A stretch of DNA of 34,592 bases from Chthoniobacterales bacterium (GTDB lineage: Bacteria > Verrucomicrobiota > Verrucomicrobiia > Chthoniobacterales > UBA10450), in contig JACDGS010000042.1 in assembly GCA_013821455.1 (NCBI GenBank), positions 1-34,592 on the forward strand, in the 5' to 3' direction. This document shows positions 22,325 through 30,521 of this stretch, piece by piece; position 1 is the stretch's first letter, and each line of letters starts with the position of its first letter. Below the pieces are notes generated by a model. The model made no database searches and was not told where the DNA came from. It saw only the letters and a list, made by a program, of their open reading frames with translations. Made by a program: the position numbers and the translations under genes.

Positions 22325-23536
22325 ATGAGTAACTCATCAGGCAGCTTTGTGGCGGTCGATTTCTATCAACTCGACGACTTACTTACGGCCGAGGAGCGGA
22401 GCATGCGGAAGAGCGTTCGCCAATGGGTGCAGGAGCGTTTCCTGCCGGTCGTAGTGCGACATTACCGCGATGGGACTTTTCCGCTCGAGCTGGTGCCGGA
22501 GATGGCGGCGCTCGGTCTCTTTGGCCTAACGATTAAAGGTCATGGCTGCGCGGGACTCGGCGGCGTGGCGGCGGGTCTCGCGATGCAAGAGCTGGAACGG
22601 GGCGACAGCGGCCTGCGCACTTTTGCCTCCGTCCAAGGCTCGCTCGCGATGACTGCGATCGACCTTTTCGGTTCGACGGAGCAGAAGGGGCGCTGGCTGC
22701 CGGCGATGGCGCAGGGAAAGAGGCTGGCATGTTTCGCGCTGACCGAGCCGGAGTTCGGTTCGAATCCCGCGGGCTTGCAGTGCCGCGCGATAAAATCGGG
22801 GGATAGTTATCTGCTCAGTGGAACGAAGAAATGGATTGGCAACGGCACGATTGCAGATGTCGCCGTGGTCTGGGCGAGGGTGGAAGGCGAAACAGATATT
22901 GACCCGAAGAGCACAAAAGCTATCCGCGGATTTCTGGTGGAGAAAGGCACGCGCGGTTTCGGGAGCAAGTTAATCGAAGGCAAACTTTCACTCAGAGCGG
23001 CGCTAACAGCCGAGTTACAGTTTGAAAATTGTGAGTTACCAGCGAACGCACTTCTTCCAGAAAGCCGCGGCCTGCGCTCACCTTTGGCTTGTCTTAACCA
23101 CGCGCGCTACGGAATCGCCTGGGGAGCATTAGGGGCGGCGATGGCGTGTTACGACGAAGCGCGCAGCTACGCCCTGCGGCGTCAACAATTCGGCCGGCCG
23201 CTCGCGAGCTTCCAACTCGTGCAGGCGAAACTCGCGCGCATGCTGACGGAGATTACGAAAGGACAGTTGCTCGCTTATCGACTGGCGCAATTGAAAGACG
23301 CGGGCACCGTGCAACCCGCACAAATTTCGATGGCGAAGATGAACAATGTCGAGATAGCCATTGAGGTCGCGCGAACCGCGCGCGACATCCTCGGCGGTGT
23401 AGGGATCCTCGATGAGAACGAATGCTTCCGGCACATGTGTAACCTTGAAAGCGTGAAGACCTATGAAGGCACGCAGGACATCCACCTCCTTATCCTGGGA
23501 CAACACATAACTGGAATCCCCGCGTTCCAGACCTAG
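22325..23536 (+). CDS. gcdH: Glutaryl-CoA dehydrogenase
   Basis: The 403-residue enzyme is a flavin acyl-CoA dehydrogenase of the glutaryl-CoA branch, which oxidises and decarboxylates glutaryl-CoA to crotonyl-CoA. Matching blocks are CFALTEPEFGSNPAGLQCRA, SGTKKWIGNGTIADVAVVWAR, IRGFLVEKGTRGF with the following GKLSLRAALTAEL, CLNHARYGIAWGALGAAM and ARDILGGVGILDE. The catalytic base is Glu381 in KTYEGTQDIH. The RYGIAWG and IRGFLVEKG pieces distinguish it from other acyl-CoA dehydrogenases. It completes the tryptophan/lysine degradation route suggested by the upstream genes and feeds electrons to an electron-transfer flavoprotein not seen here. A 14/15 copy of the window's 15-mer lies inside the coding sequence at 22525-22539. 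Confidence 0.93.
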   Translation: MSNSSGSFVAVDFYQLDDLLTAEERSMRKSVRQWVQERFLPVVVRHYRDGTFPLELVPEMAALGLFGLTIKGHGCAGLGGVAAGLAMQELERGDSGLRTFASVQGSLAMTAIDLFGSTEQKGRWLPAMAQGKRLACFALTEPEFGSNPAGLQCRAIKSGDSYLLSGTKKWIGNGTIADVAVVWARVEGETDIDPKSTKAIRGFLVEKGTRGFGSKLIEGKLSLRAALTAELQFENCELPANALLPESRGLRSPLACLNHARYGIAWGALGAAMACYDEARSYALRRQQFGRPLASFQLVQAKLARMLTEITKGQLLAYRLAQLKDAGTVQPAQISMAKMNNVEIAIEVARTARDILGGVGILDENECFRHMCNLESVKTYEGTQDIHLLILGQHITGIPAFQT

Positions 23537-23788
23537 TGCGCGCCATAACTCGGAACATGAGTCCAGACTTCAAATGCGCCGAAGCGTTAGACATCTTCCT
23601 ATCCGAAGGCGGCGCTGGAATCTCGGCTGGTTAAAGTAGTCAAGTTAGCAATGTGCCAGGGAAAGGCATGGCTCGGGTTAAACGGCGCAAAGCGCGAGCG
23701 GCCAGCACGTCTCGGAAATAATGGCTCATTTAAATAGCACTACTTCAAATTAGTTGACCGTTGTTATCTGCAAAAAATCGCCTGCCTG

Positions 23789-24454
23789 ATGACACCATTT
23801 CCTTTTGACGTAGTCGTCTTTGACTTGGATGGAACATTGGCTGACACCGCTCCCGACTTAACTGACGCCCTGAACTGGATGCTGGTGCGGCTGGGAAGGC
23901 GCGCGCTACCTCTGGAAAAAGTCCTAACGATGATTGGACGCGGCGTTCGGGTCTTAGTCGAACAAGGTCTGGCCGCGACCGGACCGTTAACTCCAGGCCT
24001 TGTCGAAACCGCGGTGCCTCTCTTCTTCGAGCACTATGAATTACACCTGGCGGATCGCAGCCTTCCCTACGAAGGCGTGGAGATGTCGCTCGATCAGTTA
24101 CTAACTCGCGGCGTCAGACTCGCCATCTGCACGAATAAGCCAGAGCGCTTCGCTCGCAAACTGGTGGACGCTTTTGGCTGGAGTAAAAGGTTCGCGAGCA
24201 TTGTGGGCGGTGATACTCTCCCCTTCCGCAAGCCCGACGCGCGGCCATTGCTCGAAGCGATCAAGCGTTGCGGTGGCGGAAAGGCGCTGTTCGTGGGCGA
24301 CTCGATCGTCGATATCGAAACCGCGCGGGCGGCAAGCCTTCCTTGTCTCGCGGTGACGTTCGGCTTTCGCGATCGACCGGCGGCAGCTCTCGGCGCGACG
24401 CAGCTGATCGATCGTTTCGATCAGCTCGTGCCGACGCTGGAAAAGATGATCTGA
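23789..24454 (+). CDS. gph: HAD-family phosphatase, phosphoglycolate phosphatase-like
   Basis: The 221-residue enzyme is a haloacid-dehalogenase superfamily phosphatase. Motif I is VVVFDLDGTLADTAPDL (nucleophile Asp in DLDGT), motif II is the Thr of LAICTNKP, the lysine of motif III is in FRKPDARPLLEAI, and motif IV is ALFVGDSIVDIETARAA. The cap domain between motifs I and II is helical, as in Gph. It removes phosphate from 2-phosphoglycolate or a similar small phosphate in the cytosol. It stands alone after a 250-bp gap. Other HAD phosphatases of the same subclass cannot be excluded on sequence alone. Confidence 0.82.
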   Translation: MTPFPFDVVVFDLDGTLADTAPDLTDALNWMLVRLGRRALPLEKVLTMIGRGVRVLVEQGLAATGPLTPGLVETAVPLFFEHYELHLADRSLPYEGVEMSLDQLLTRGVRLAICTNKPERFARKLVDAFGWSKRFASIVGGDTLPFRKPDARPLLEAIKRCGGGKALFVGDSIVDIETARAASLPCLAVTFGFRDRPAAALGATQLIDRFDQLVPTLEKMI

Positions 24455-24535
24455 TAATAACGACAGCCCCACGCAGTGAGGATGTCACGCCGCGCAGAGT
24501 TACCGACACTAACTGTCAGGATCGTCCTGCGTCGA

Positions 24536-25099
24536 TCACTTCCCCGGCCCCGGCCTTGTTGGGCGGTTCGCTTCCGCGTTGCGGGCTTCAGCGCTATCGG
24601 CTGGCACCCACCTTCCGGGAAGCCACCCACCCCGTTCGGGCGGAATAAAGACAAGTTCGCGGCCATTTTCCATTTTGGTTTTTAACCCGTTGGCGTTCTT
24701 GGCCGGAGCCGCAGCCGCAGCAGTCTTGATCGCACCTGCTGGTGCGAGTTGCCCGGTTACACTCATCGGCCCCGCGAGCGTGATCTTCATCGCCAGACCG
24801 CCTTTACCGAACTTTCCCGCCGGCAAAGAGTCAGCACCGTTCTCTTCTTTTCCCGCCCGGACCTGCAAAGCGTAGGGGCCACCTTTAATGTTGCCATTGA
24901 ATTGGACGACGTAAGTGCCCGGGGTCAGCTGGCCGGTGGCGAAGTTTCCACTGGAATCAGTTTTCCCAGTGAAAACGGCTTTGCCCGCTGCGTTCGAGAC
25001 CTTCACATCCAAGGCCGGCATGGACGCGGCGCAAACCAGCGAGACAAGCCCGAGAAAAACAAGGAGTGACAACAAGAAGGAGTGGCGAATGGTTTTCAT
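24536..25099 (-). CDS. Secreted protein with an SpaA/carboxypeptidase-regulatory-like domain
   Basis: The 187-residue product starts with a signal peptide (HSFLLSLLVFLGLVSLVCAA, cleavage near 25). Residues about 30-65 (VKVSNAAGKAVFTGKTDSSG, then GQLTPGTYVVQFNG) form a transthyretin-like beta-sandwich of the CnaB/carboxypeptidase-regulatory type. A second weaker strand-rich part follows (GGLAMKITLAGPMSVTGQLAPAG), then an Ala-rich linker and a C-terminal tail with GGWLPGRWVPADSAEA. No catalytic motif is present. It is probably a periplasmic or surface protein. It is convergent with the HAD gene (81 bp) and divergent from the lipoprotein gene. I recognise the fold, not the function. Confidence 0.75.
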   Translation of the reverse strand: MKTIRHSFLLSLLVFLGLVSLVCAASMPALDVKVSNAAGKAVFTGKTDSSGNFATGQLTPGTYVVQFNGNIKGGPYALQVRAGKEENGADSLPAGKFGKGGLAMKITLAGPMSVTGQLAPAGAIKTAAAAAPAKNANGLKTKMENGRELVFIPPERGGWLPGRWVPADSAEARNAEANRPTRPGPGK

Positions 25100-25273
25100 C
25101 GTGGGATAACTTTAATTGACAGTTGGAGGAGTCGCAAGCGCAAGAATAATGGATTCGCGTTGTTACTTAAAACAATTTGCTTTCTGCGGCACTAAACCGA
25201 AATTTCGGGCACATCCTGACCTTCGGGGTATTCCCATCGGCAGGTTGCCTAACAAGAAGGAAAAGGGCAGATT

Positions 25274-25471
25274 ATGAAAAGACTATTCTTTGTCGGGATT
25301 CTGGTCCTTGCCGGATGCGCTAATAACAATCCGCGCCTCACCGACCAGCCAAAGTATAACGCGGACGGGAGCCGGAGCTACAGCCAGGAGACTCAACAGA
25401 AGACTGGTGAGCAAACTCCGGCCGAAGCTTTGGCCAAAGAGGACGCGTCTGTATCTGTTTCGCACCACTAG
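25274..25471 (+). CDS. Small lipoprotein, 65 residues
   Basis: The product has a lipoprotein signal: MKRLFFVGILVLAGC with the lipobox LAGC, Cys15 being the lipidated residue. The mature part is short, hydrophilic and rich in Asn, Gln, Ser and Thr (NNNPRLTDQPKYNADGSRSY and on), with no known domain. The ATG is preceded by AAGGAAAAGGG, a good Shine-Dalgarno. It would be anchored in the inner or outer membrane; the residues after Cys15 are Ala-Asn, with no Asp at +2, so outer-membrane sorting would be expected if the E. coli rule holds. It stands upstream of the Ku gene, and a functional link is not apparent. Confidence 0.8.
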   Translation: MKRLFFVGILVLAGCANNNPRLTDQPKYNADGSRSYSQETQQKTGEQTPAEALAKEDASVSVSHH

Positions 25472-25614
25472 TCGTTCGGGATAGCAGTGGGGATTAGAGG
25501 ACGCCCCCGGGGGTTGCGGTGTTATATCGCGAATCTCTGTGGTGTGTCCTGCACAAGCGACCTGCTGTTCGACAGCCACGCACTCGTCATACGAGCTGCG
25601 AATTCCCATATACA

Positions 25615-26442
25615 ATGCGCGCTATCTGGAAAGGCAGTATCAGCTTTGGCCTGGTCAATATTCCAATCGCGCTGTATCCGGCGACGCGCCGCGAGGAGTT
25701 AAAGTTCAGACTCCTGCGCCAGTCCGATCATAGCCCTGTTAACTACAAGCGTGTCGCCGAGAAAGACGGCAAAGAGGTCGCCTGGGACCAGATCGTAAAA
25801 GGCTATGAGTACGAGAAGGGAAAATTCGTCGTCCTGAGCGAGAAGGATTTTCAGCGCGTTGACCTCGAAGCGACCCAGACCGTCGATATCCAGGACTTCG
25901 TCGATGTGGAAGAGATCGATCCGATGTACTTCTACAAACCCTACTTCCTCGAACCGCAAAAAGGTGGCGATAAAGCGTATGTCCTACTCCGCGACGTCCT
26001 GGCTAAGACCGGGAAAGTAGGAATCGCCAAGGTCATCATTAAGACCCGCCAATACCTGGCGGGAGTCAAAGCGCTCAACCATGCGCTCGTGCTCGAGTTA
26101 ATGCATTTCGAACAGGAGTTATCGGACGCGGAGAAACTCAACGTCCCTAAGAAAATGGAGCCGGGAAAGCGTGAGATCGATATGGCCGAGGCCCTGGTCA
26201 AAAGCATGAGCTCGAAATGGAACCCGGCCAAGTACAAGGATGATTACCGCGACGCTTTACTCGAAGTGATCGAGGAGAAAGTGGAAGCCGGCGGCAAGGA
26301 GATCGACTCCAAGCCAAAAGAAAAGAAGACACCGTCGAAGGTAATCGATCTGGTCGCTATCTTGCAGGAAAGTCTCGCCCACTCCGGGAGTGGAAGGAAA
26401 AAGAAAACCACCCGTAAAGCAAGCAGCCGCGAAGCTGCGTAG
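25615..26442 (+). CDS. ku: Ku protein (non-homologous end joining)
   Basis: The 275-residue protein matches bacterial Ku, which forms a ring around DNA ends and recruits LigD. The N terminus is diagnostic: MRAIWKGSISFGLVNIPIAL. The core includes RQSDHSPVNYKRVAEKDGKE, FVDVEEIDPMYFYKPYFLEP and ALNHALVLELMHF, and the C terminus is a basic tail (RKKKTTRKASSREAA) that could bind DNA. The start was set at 25615 because upstream codons (to 25519) are not Ku-like and MRAIWKG is the usual family start. No Shine-Dalgarno is clear. LigD is not in the window. Confidence 0.95.
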   Translation: MRAIWKGSISFGLVNIPIALYPATRREELKFRLLRQSDHSPVNYKRVAEKDGKEVAWDQIVKGYEYEKGKFVVLSEKDFQRVDLEATQTVDIQDFVDVEEIDPMYFYKPYFLEPQKGGDKAYVLLRDVLAKTGKVGIAKVIIKTRQYLAGVKALNHALVLELMHFEQELSDAEKLNVPKKMEPGKREIDMAEALVKSMSSKWNPAKYKDDYRDALLEVIEEKVEAGGKEIDSKPKEKKTPSKVIDLVAILQESLAHSGSGRKKKTTRKASSREAA

Positions 26443-26498
26443 CATTAGCACGAGCGGATTACTTGTGGATTTCTCCGCCAAGTCGAGAACTATACTCG

Positions 26499-27077
26499 TC
26501 AGGCAATCTCGTCCCAAGCCACCGCCACTGCCGCGGGCAATTTTCTCGGACCATCCCCGCCGAGCTGCGCATCGACCGCTTCCAGCCGGCGAATCAAGTC
26601 CAGCACCTCACGGCGCGCCATCGGCCCACCAGCCGCCGCGCAAAAATGCGTCCGACAGCCGAAGGGACGATCGGCGTAAATGAGGCAACGTTGTGAAGCG
26701 TGATCGAGCAACGGACACGCGTCCTTAGTCTCGTTAGGCACCTTCTTTCGCCCCGTCGCGCGCAAGGCTCGCGCCGCGACGACCGCCTCGCCTTTCGTTA
26801 GGTAAGGTGTCAGCCCGGTGAGCTTGAACTGACAACACTCCCCGCGGCGCAGACAGTCGCGCTGCACCGGCCGTGCCGCCAAGTCGGCATAGATCTGTCC
26901 TACCTCTGCGACGGAGCCATTAAAGAGCCGGGTATTCGAAGTGTCGGGACGCTTCATGAGTATCTTAGCCGCCGCCAAGGTGTCCTGCCTTAACGACAAC
27001 CGCAAACTACACTTTTGTTCTCGCTCGATTCGTCGCGAAATTGGGACGACTAAATCCCGAAATCGCTCCAATGACAT
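26499..27077 (-). CDS. YkgJ family cysteine-cluster protein
   Basis: The 192-residue product contains the Zn/Fe-binding cysteine cluster of the YkgJ (CxxCxxxxCC-like) family: Cys75, Cys81 and Cys82 in CLRRGECCQF, then Cys122 in DACPLLD, Cys132 in RCLIY, and Cys142/Cys147 in RPFGCRTHFC. Family members probably bind a metal or iron-sulfur cluster, but their role is not established. The N terminus and C-terminal helical region (REVLDLIRRLEAVDAQL) are not conserved. It is convergent with Ku (56 bp) and divergent from the M13 peptidase. The ATG follows a stretch without a strong Shine-Dalgarno. Confidence 0.88.
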   Translation of the reverse strand: MSLERFRDLVVPISRRIEREQKCSLRLSLRQDTLAAAKILMKRPDTSNTRLFNGSVAEVGQIYADLAARPVQRDCLRRGECCQFKLTGLTPYLTKGEAVVAARALRATGRKKVPNETKDACPLLDHASQRCLIYADRPFGCRTHFCAAAGGPMARREVLDLIRRLEAVDAQLGGDGPRKLPAAVAVAWDEIA

Positions 27078-27147
27078 GCCCTTGCTTAACGATAATTAGA
27101 CCTACACACACCTTTCTTCCCTCTAAGGTCGGACATTAGCGGGACAG

Positions 27148-27163
27148 TGGCACAAGGCTTGCA
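27148..27163 (+). promoter_or_regulatory. Candidate sigma-54 (-24/-12) promoter
   Basis: The sequence TGGCACAAGGCTTGCA has the sigma-54 consensus TGGCAC-N5-TTGC: the GG at 27149-27150 and the GC at 27161-27162 are 10 bases apart, exactly the invariant spacing. It lies 140 bases before the ATG of the M13 peptidase, so the leader would be about 130 bases. No enhancer-binding activator gene is in the window. Confidence 0.7.
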
Positions 27164-27302
27164 TAGCTCTCATCGGCTTTAGGTTCCGTATCGCCCGCTC
27201 TCGCGCGATTCGACTCCCACTTCTACGCCACCACAACCTCAACTCACATCGCGACGAGCTTGCTATCTCGTGTCGCCAAGCCTATTGCTCCATCCTAATC
27301 CT

Positions 27303-29501
27303 ATGACCAAAAAACTCCTACTCGCAGCTCTCAGCCTGCTTTGCGCCACCTCGTTACGCGCGCAATCCGAGCCGGCTAAATCGCCTGCGGCCGATGCCTC
27401 CAAGCCACCGACCGTCCACGACGCCGCGCCTCCGCCGACCGCGCAAATCCCGCCGGCGATCGCTCCCGCGACGAAGACCGCGGACACCGGCGCGAAGCTA
27501 AACCTCGATAAGAACCCGCCGCCGATCGATCCTAAAAACATGGATACCTCCGTCAATCCGGGCGACGACTTCTACCAATATGCCAATGGCATGTGGCTCA
27601 AGAACAATCCCGTCCCGCCGGAGTATTCACGCTGGGGTAGCTTCAATGAGTTAGTCGAAAAGAATAACGACGCGCTGCACGAGATCGCTGAGAAAGCCGC
27701 CGGCCTCGCGCCGAAAGAAAGAGCCGAATCAAAGATCGAGAAAGCCGCGACCGGCGACGTGCAAAAAGTAGGCGACTTCTACGCCAGCGGCATGAACGAA
27801 GAGAAGATCAACGCGCAAGGAGCGAAACCTTTGCAGGATGAGATGAAGCGAATCGAGGCCGTGACCGACCTGGATAGCCTAACGAAAGAAATCGCTCACC
27901 TGCACGACACGGGAGTGACCGCACTCTTCGGTTTCACCTCGGGGCAGGATGATAAAAACAGCACCATGGTTATCGCCCAAGCCTATCAAGGCGGGCTAGG
28001 CCTGCCCGATCGCGATTACTACACGAAGGACGACGACGCTTCGAAGAAGCTCCGCGAAGCCTATATCGCGCACCTGACGAAAGTCTTCGGTTTGCTCGGC
28101 GACTCGCAAGGCGATGCCGCCGCTCATGCGAAGACCGTCATGGATGTAGAAACCTCGCTCGCCAAACCGGCGCGCACGCGTGTCGAGTTGCGCGACCCGC
28201 AAAAGAACTACAACAAGATGACCGCGGCCGAGCTGCAAAAACTCATGCCCGACTTCAAGTGGGACGAATACTTCAAGGAACTCGAACTCACTCCCCCGAC
28301 TGCCATCAACGTCGGTCAGCCGGACTTCTTCAAAGCCGCAAACGACGTCTTTAAGACCGTCTCACTCAATGACTGGAAGACTTACCTGCGCTGGCACGTG
28401 ATTCATGACGCTGCGCCTGCTCTATCTACCGCGTTTGTGGACGCGAACTTTGACTTCTATCTCAAGACGCTGACCGGCGCGCAGAAGCTCAAGCCCCGCT
28501 GGAAAAGAGTAGTGGGCAAGGTGGATGAAGAGATAGGCGAAGCTCTCGGTAAACTCTATGTCGCGGACCACTTCCCGCCGGACGCGAAAAAGCGCGCGCT
28601 CGAAATGGTAAATAACCTGAAGGAAGCCTTGGCCGATCGCATCAATAGCTCTGATTGGATGGACGACCAGACCAAGAAGGAAGCGCTCAAGAAACTCGCC
28701 GCCTTCACTGTGAAGATAGGATATCCCGATAAGTGGCGCGATTACTCCCTCTTGAAAATCGATCGTGGTCCTTACGTCTTGAATGTCGCGCGCGGCGCCC
28801 GTTTCGAGACCGATCGCGAACTCAAGAAGATCGACAAACCGGTCGATCGCAGTGAGTGGGGTATGACTCCGCCCACGGTCAATGCCTACTATAACCCGAA
28901 CATGAACGAAATCGTGTTCCCGGCCGGTATTCTACAACCGCCCTTCTTTAATCCGGACGCGGACGATGCGGTTAACTATGGCGGCATTGGAGCAGTTATC
29001 GGCCATGAGATGACTCATGGCTTCGACGACCAGGGCCGGCAATACGACCCAGTGGGTAACCTGCGTGATTGGTGGACCCCTAAGTCAGCTACTGCTTACA
29101 CGGAGCGTTCGAAAGCCATCGTCGCACAATACGGCGCCTATGAGCCTCTCACTGGATTGCACATTAACGGCGAGCTAACTCAGGGTGAGAACATTGCCGA
29201 CAACGGTGGCCTGAAAATATCCTATGCCGCCTTCCAAAAAGCTCTGGCAAAACATCCGGAAGAAGCGAGCAAAAAGATCGACGACTTCACGCCCGATCAG
29301 CGCTTCTTCATCGCCTGGGCGCAGATCTGGCGCAATAACCAGCGCGACGAAGACCTGAAACTGCGGCTCAATACCGACCCGCATTCACCCGGGCACTTCC
29401 GTTGCAACGGACCGCTCTCGAACATGCCGGAATTCCAGAAGGCCTTCAACCTGCCGGGCGACAGCAAAATGGTGCGCAAAGACCGCACCGCTATCTGGTA
29501 G
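27303..29501 (+). CDS. pepO: M13 (neprilysin) family metallopeptidase, secreted
   Basis: The product, 732 residues from the ATG at 27303, is a zinc oligopeptidase of the neprilysin family. A signal peptide (MTKKLLLAALSLLCATSLRA, cleavage about residue 20) is followed by a Pro/Ala-rich linker and then DTSVNPGDDFYQYANGMWLKN, the conserved M13 N-terminal block. NAYYNPNMNEIVFPAGILQPPFF precedes the zinc site, VIGHEMTHGFDDQGRQYD (HEMTH, first His568), and GENIADNGGLKISY gives the third zinc ligand and the adjacent Asp. The end, TAIW, replaces the usual C-terminal C-x-x-W. The start was moved from a GTG at 27270 because it leaves an unconvincing leader. The candidate sigma-54 promoter lies upstream and an intrinsic terminator downstream. 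It acts outside the cytoplasm on peptides. Confidence 0.93.
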   Translation: MTKKLLLAALSLLCATSLRAQSEPAKSPAADASKPPTVHDAAPPPTAQIPPAIAPATKTADTGAKLNLDKNPPPIDPKNMDTSVNPGDDFYQYANGMWLKNNPVPPEYSRWGSFNELVEKNNDALHEIAEKAAGLAPKERAESKIEKAATGDVQKVGDFYASGMNEEKINAQGAKPLQDEMKRIEAVTDLDSLTKEIAHLHDTGVTALFGFTSGQDDKNSTMVIAQAYQGGLGLPDRDYYTKDDDASKKLREAYIAHLTKVFGLLGDSQGDAAAHAKTVMDVETSLAKPARTRVELRDPQKNYNKMTAAELQKLMPDFKWDEYFKELELTPPTAINVGQPDFFKAANDVFKTVSLNDWKTYLRWHVIHDAAPALSTAFVDANFDFYLKTLTGAQKLKPRWKRVVGKVDEEIGEALGKLYVADHFPPDAKKRALEMVNNLKEALADRINSSDWMDDQTKKEALKKLAAFTVKIGYPDKWRDYSLLKIDRGPYVLNVARGARFETDRELKKIDKPVDRSEWGMTPPTVNAYYNPNMNEIVFPAGILQPPFFNPDADDAVNYGGIGAVIGHEMTHGFDDQGRQYDPVGNLRDWWTPKSATAYTERSKAIVAQYGAYEPLTGLHINGELTQGENIADNGGLKISYAAFQKALAKHPEEASKKIDDFTPDQRFFIAWAQIWRNNQRDEDLKLRLNTDPHSPGHFRCNGPLSNMPEFQKAFNLPGDSKMVRKDRTAIW

Positions 29502-29526
29502 GCCAGACTTATACTCGTTAGTTATA

Positions 29527-29567
29527 AAGCCGCCGTCTTGCCGGACCACCGGGAGGCGGCGGTTTTT
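29527..29567 (+). terminator. Intrinsic terminator of the M13 peptidase gene
   Basis: A GC-rich stem (AGCCGCCG at about 29528-29535 against CGGCGGTT near 29557-29563) is followed by TTTTT. It begins about 25 bases past the stop codon. It lies immediately beside a partial 15-mer (ACTCGTTAG, about 29513). Confidence 0.88.
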
Positions 29568-29640
29568 CTTGCTATGTAAGGCTCCCTCATTGCCCCTAAG
29601 ACCCGCAAAGAAGCACTGGCTATCGAATACCACGAAAACC

Positions 29641-29725
29641 GTTGTCATCCCGAGAGGAGCGAGGGACCCCGCAAGCAATGCCAAGAGTAGCTTGTGGGGT
29701 TCTTCGCTCCGCTCAGAATGACAAC
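29641..29725. repeat. Hairpin repeat, GTCATCCCGAG family
   Basis: Left arm 29641-29676 and right arm about 29690-29725 are inverted copies with some mismatches. Ends read GTTGTCATCCCGAG and its reverse. It lies between the convergent M13 peptidase and LytTR regulator genes. Confidence 0.85.
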
Positions 29726-29753
29726 ATCGGCGCGTTTCAGACGATCCAACAAC

Positions 29754-30521
29754 TCAGCGCGGATACCCAACCTTGGTGAAGAAGTTTTCTCGATAACTCC
29801 TGCCTAACCTTACGCTTTGTTTGTTAGAGAGATGAAGCACATACTCGCCGTGAAAGGTCGGCTCAATCTCCGTTAGCCTTTCGAGATTAACCATGGCCGA
29901 GCGGTGAATCCGCAGAAAATGCTTCGGGTCCAGTTTTCCTTCCAGACCGGAGAGCGTTTCGCGCGTGAGATACGAACCTGCGCCGGTGTGGAGCCGGACA
30001 TAATTCTCCTCCGCCTCGATCCAATCTATCTCCTGCACCTTGAGAAGAAGAATACGGCCGCGATGTTTCACCGCGATACGGTCGGTAAAGCGCGCATTCT
30101 TCGCAGCGAGGAAGACACTTAAACGCCCGTTCTTTTCACCTCTGCGTTGCGCGTGAATCTCGCGTTTCGCCCGCTGAAACACTTTAAGAAATCGTTCCCG
30201 ATCAAAAGGCTTAAGCAGATAATCGAGCGCATGCACTTCGAAGGCTTTGATGGCGTACTGTTCAAACGCGGTGACAAAGATAATCGCGGGTAAGTCCCAA
30301 CCTTGTAACTCCCGCAGGACGGCGAAACCATCCTTCTCCGGCATCTGCACATCGAGGAAGGCGAGATCCGGACAACTCTTCTTGATCGCCGCGACTGCTT
30401 CGTAACCATCCGCACACTCACCCGCAATCTCCGTCTCCTTATCTCCGCTCAGCATTTTGCGAATAAGACCGCGCGCGCGGACTTCGTCATCTACGATCAG
30501 AACTTTAAGCGTCTCACTCAC
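29754..30521 (-). CDS. LytTR-type response regulator
   Basis: The 255-residue protein has a receiver domain (residues 1-120) with DDE at 11-13, phospho-acceptor Asp57 in LAFLDVQMP, and the conserved Lys in YLLKPFDRERF, followed by a LytTR DNA-binding domain (about 150-255): KVQEIDWIEAEENYVRLHTG, HFLRIHRSAMVNLERLTEIE and SNKQSVRLGRSYRENFF. LytTR proteins bind promoter DNA through loops rather than a helix-turn-helix. The gene overlaps its upstream sensor kinase by 4 bases (ATGA), a standard two-component pair of the LytS/LytR (AgrA-like) type. Targets are unknown; the M13 gene is a neighbour but on the opposite strand. Confidence 0.93.
   Translation of the reverse strand: MSETLKVLIVDDEVRARGLIRKMLSGDKETEIAGECADGYEAVAAIKKSCPDLAFLDVQMPEKDGFAVLRELQGWDLPAIIFVTAFEQYAIKAFEVHALDYLLKPFDRERFLKVFQRAKREIHAQRRGEKNGRLSVFLAAKNARFTDRIAVKHRGRILLLKVQEIDWIEAEENYVRLHTGAGSYLTRETLSGLEGKLDPKHFLRIHRSAMVNLERLTEIEPTFHGEYVLHLSNKQSVRLGRSYRENFFTKVGYPR

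Noticed and set aside
23557-23634. 25-codon plus-strand frame after gcdH
   Set aside because: It starts with an ATG but lacks a good ribosome-binding site. Composition is unremarkable and no family is evident.
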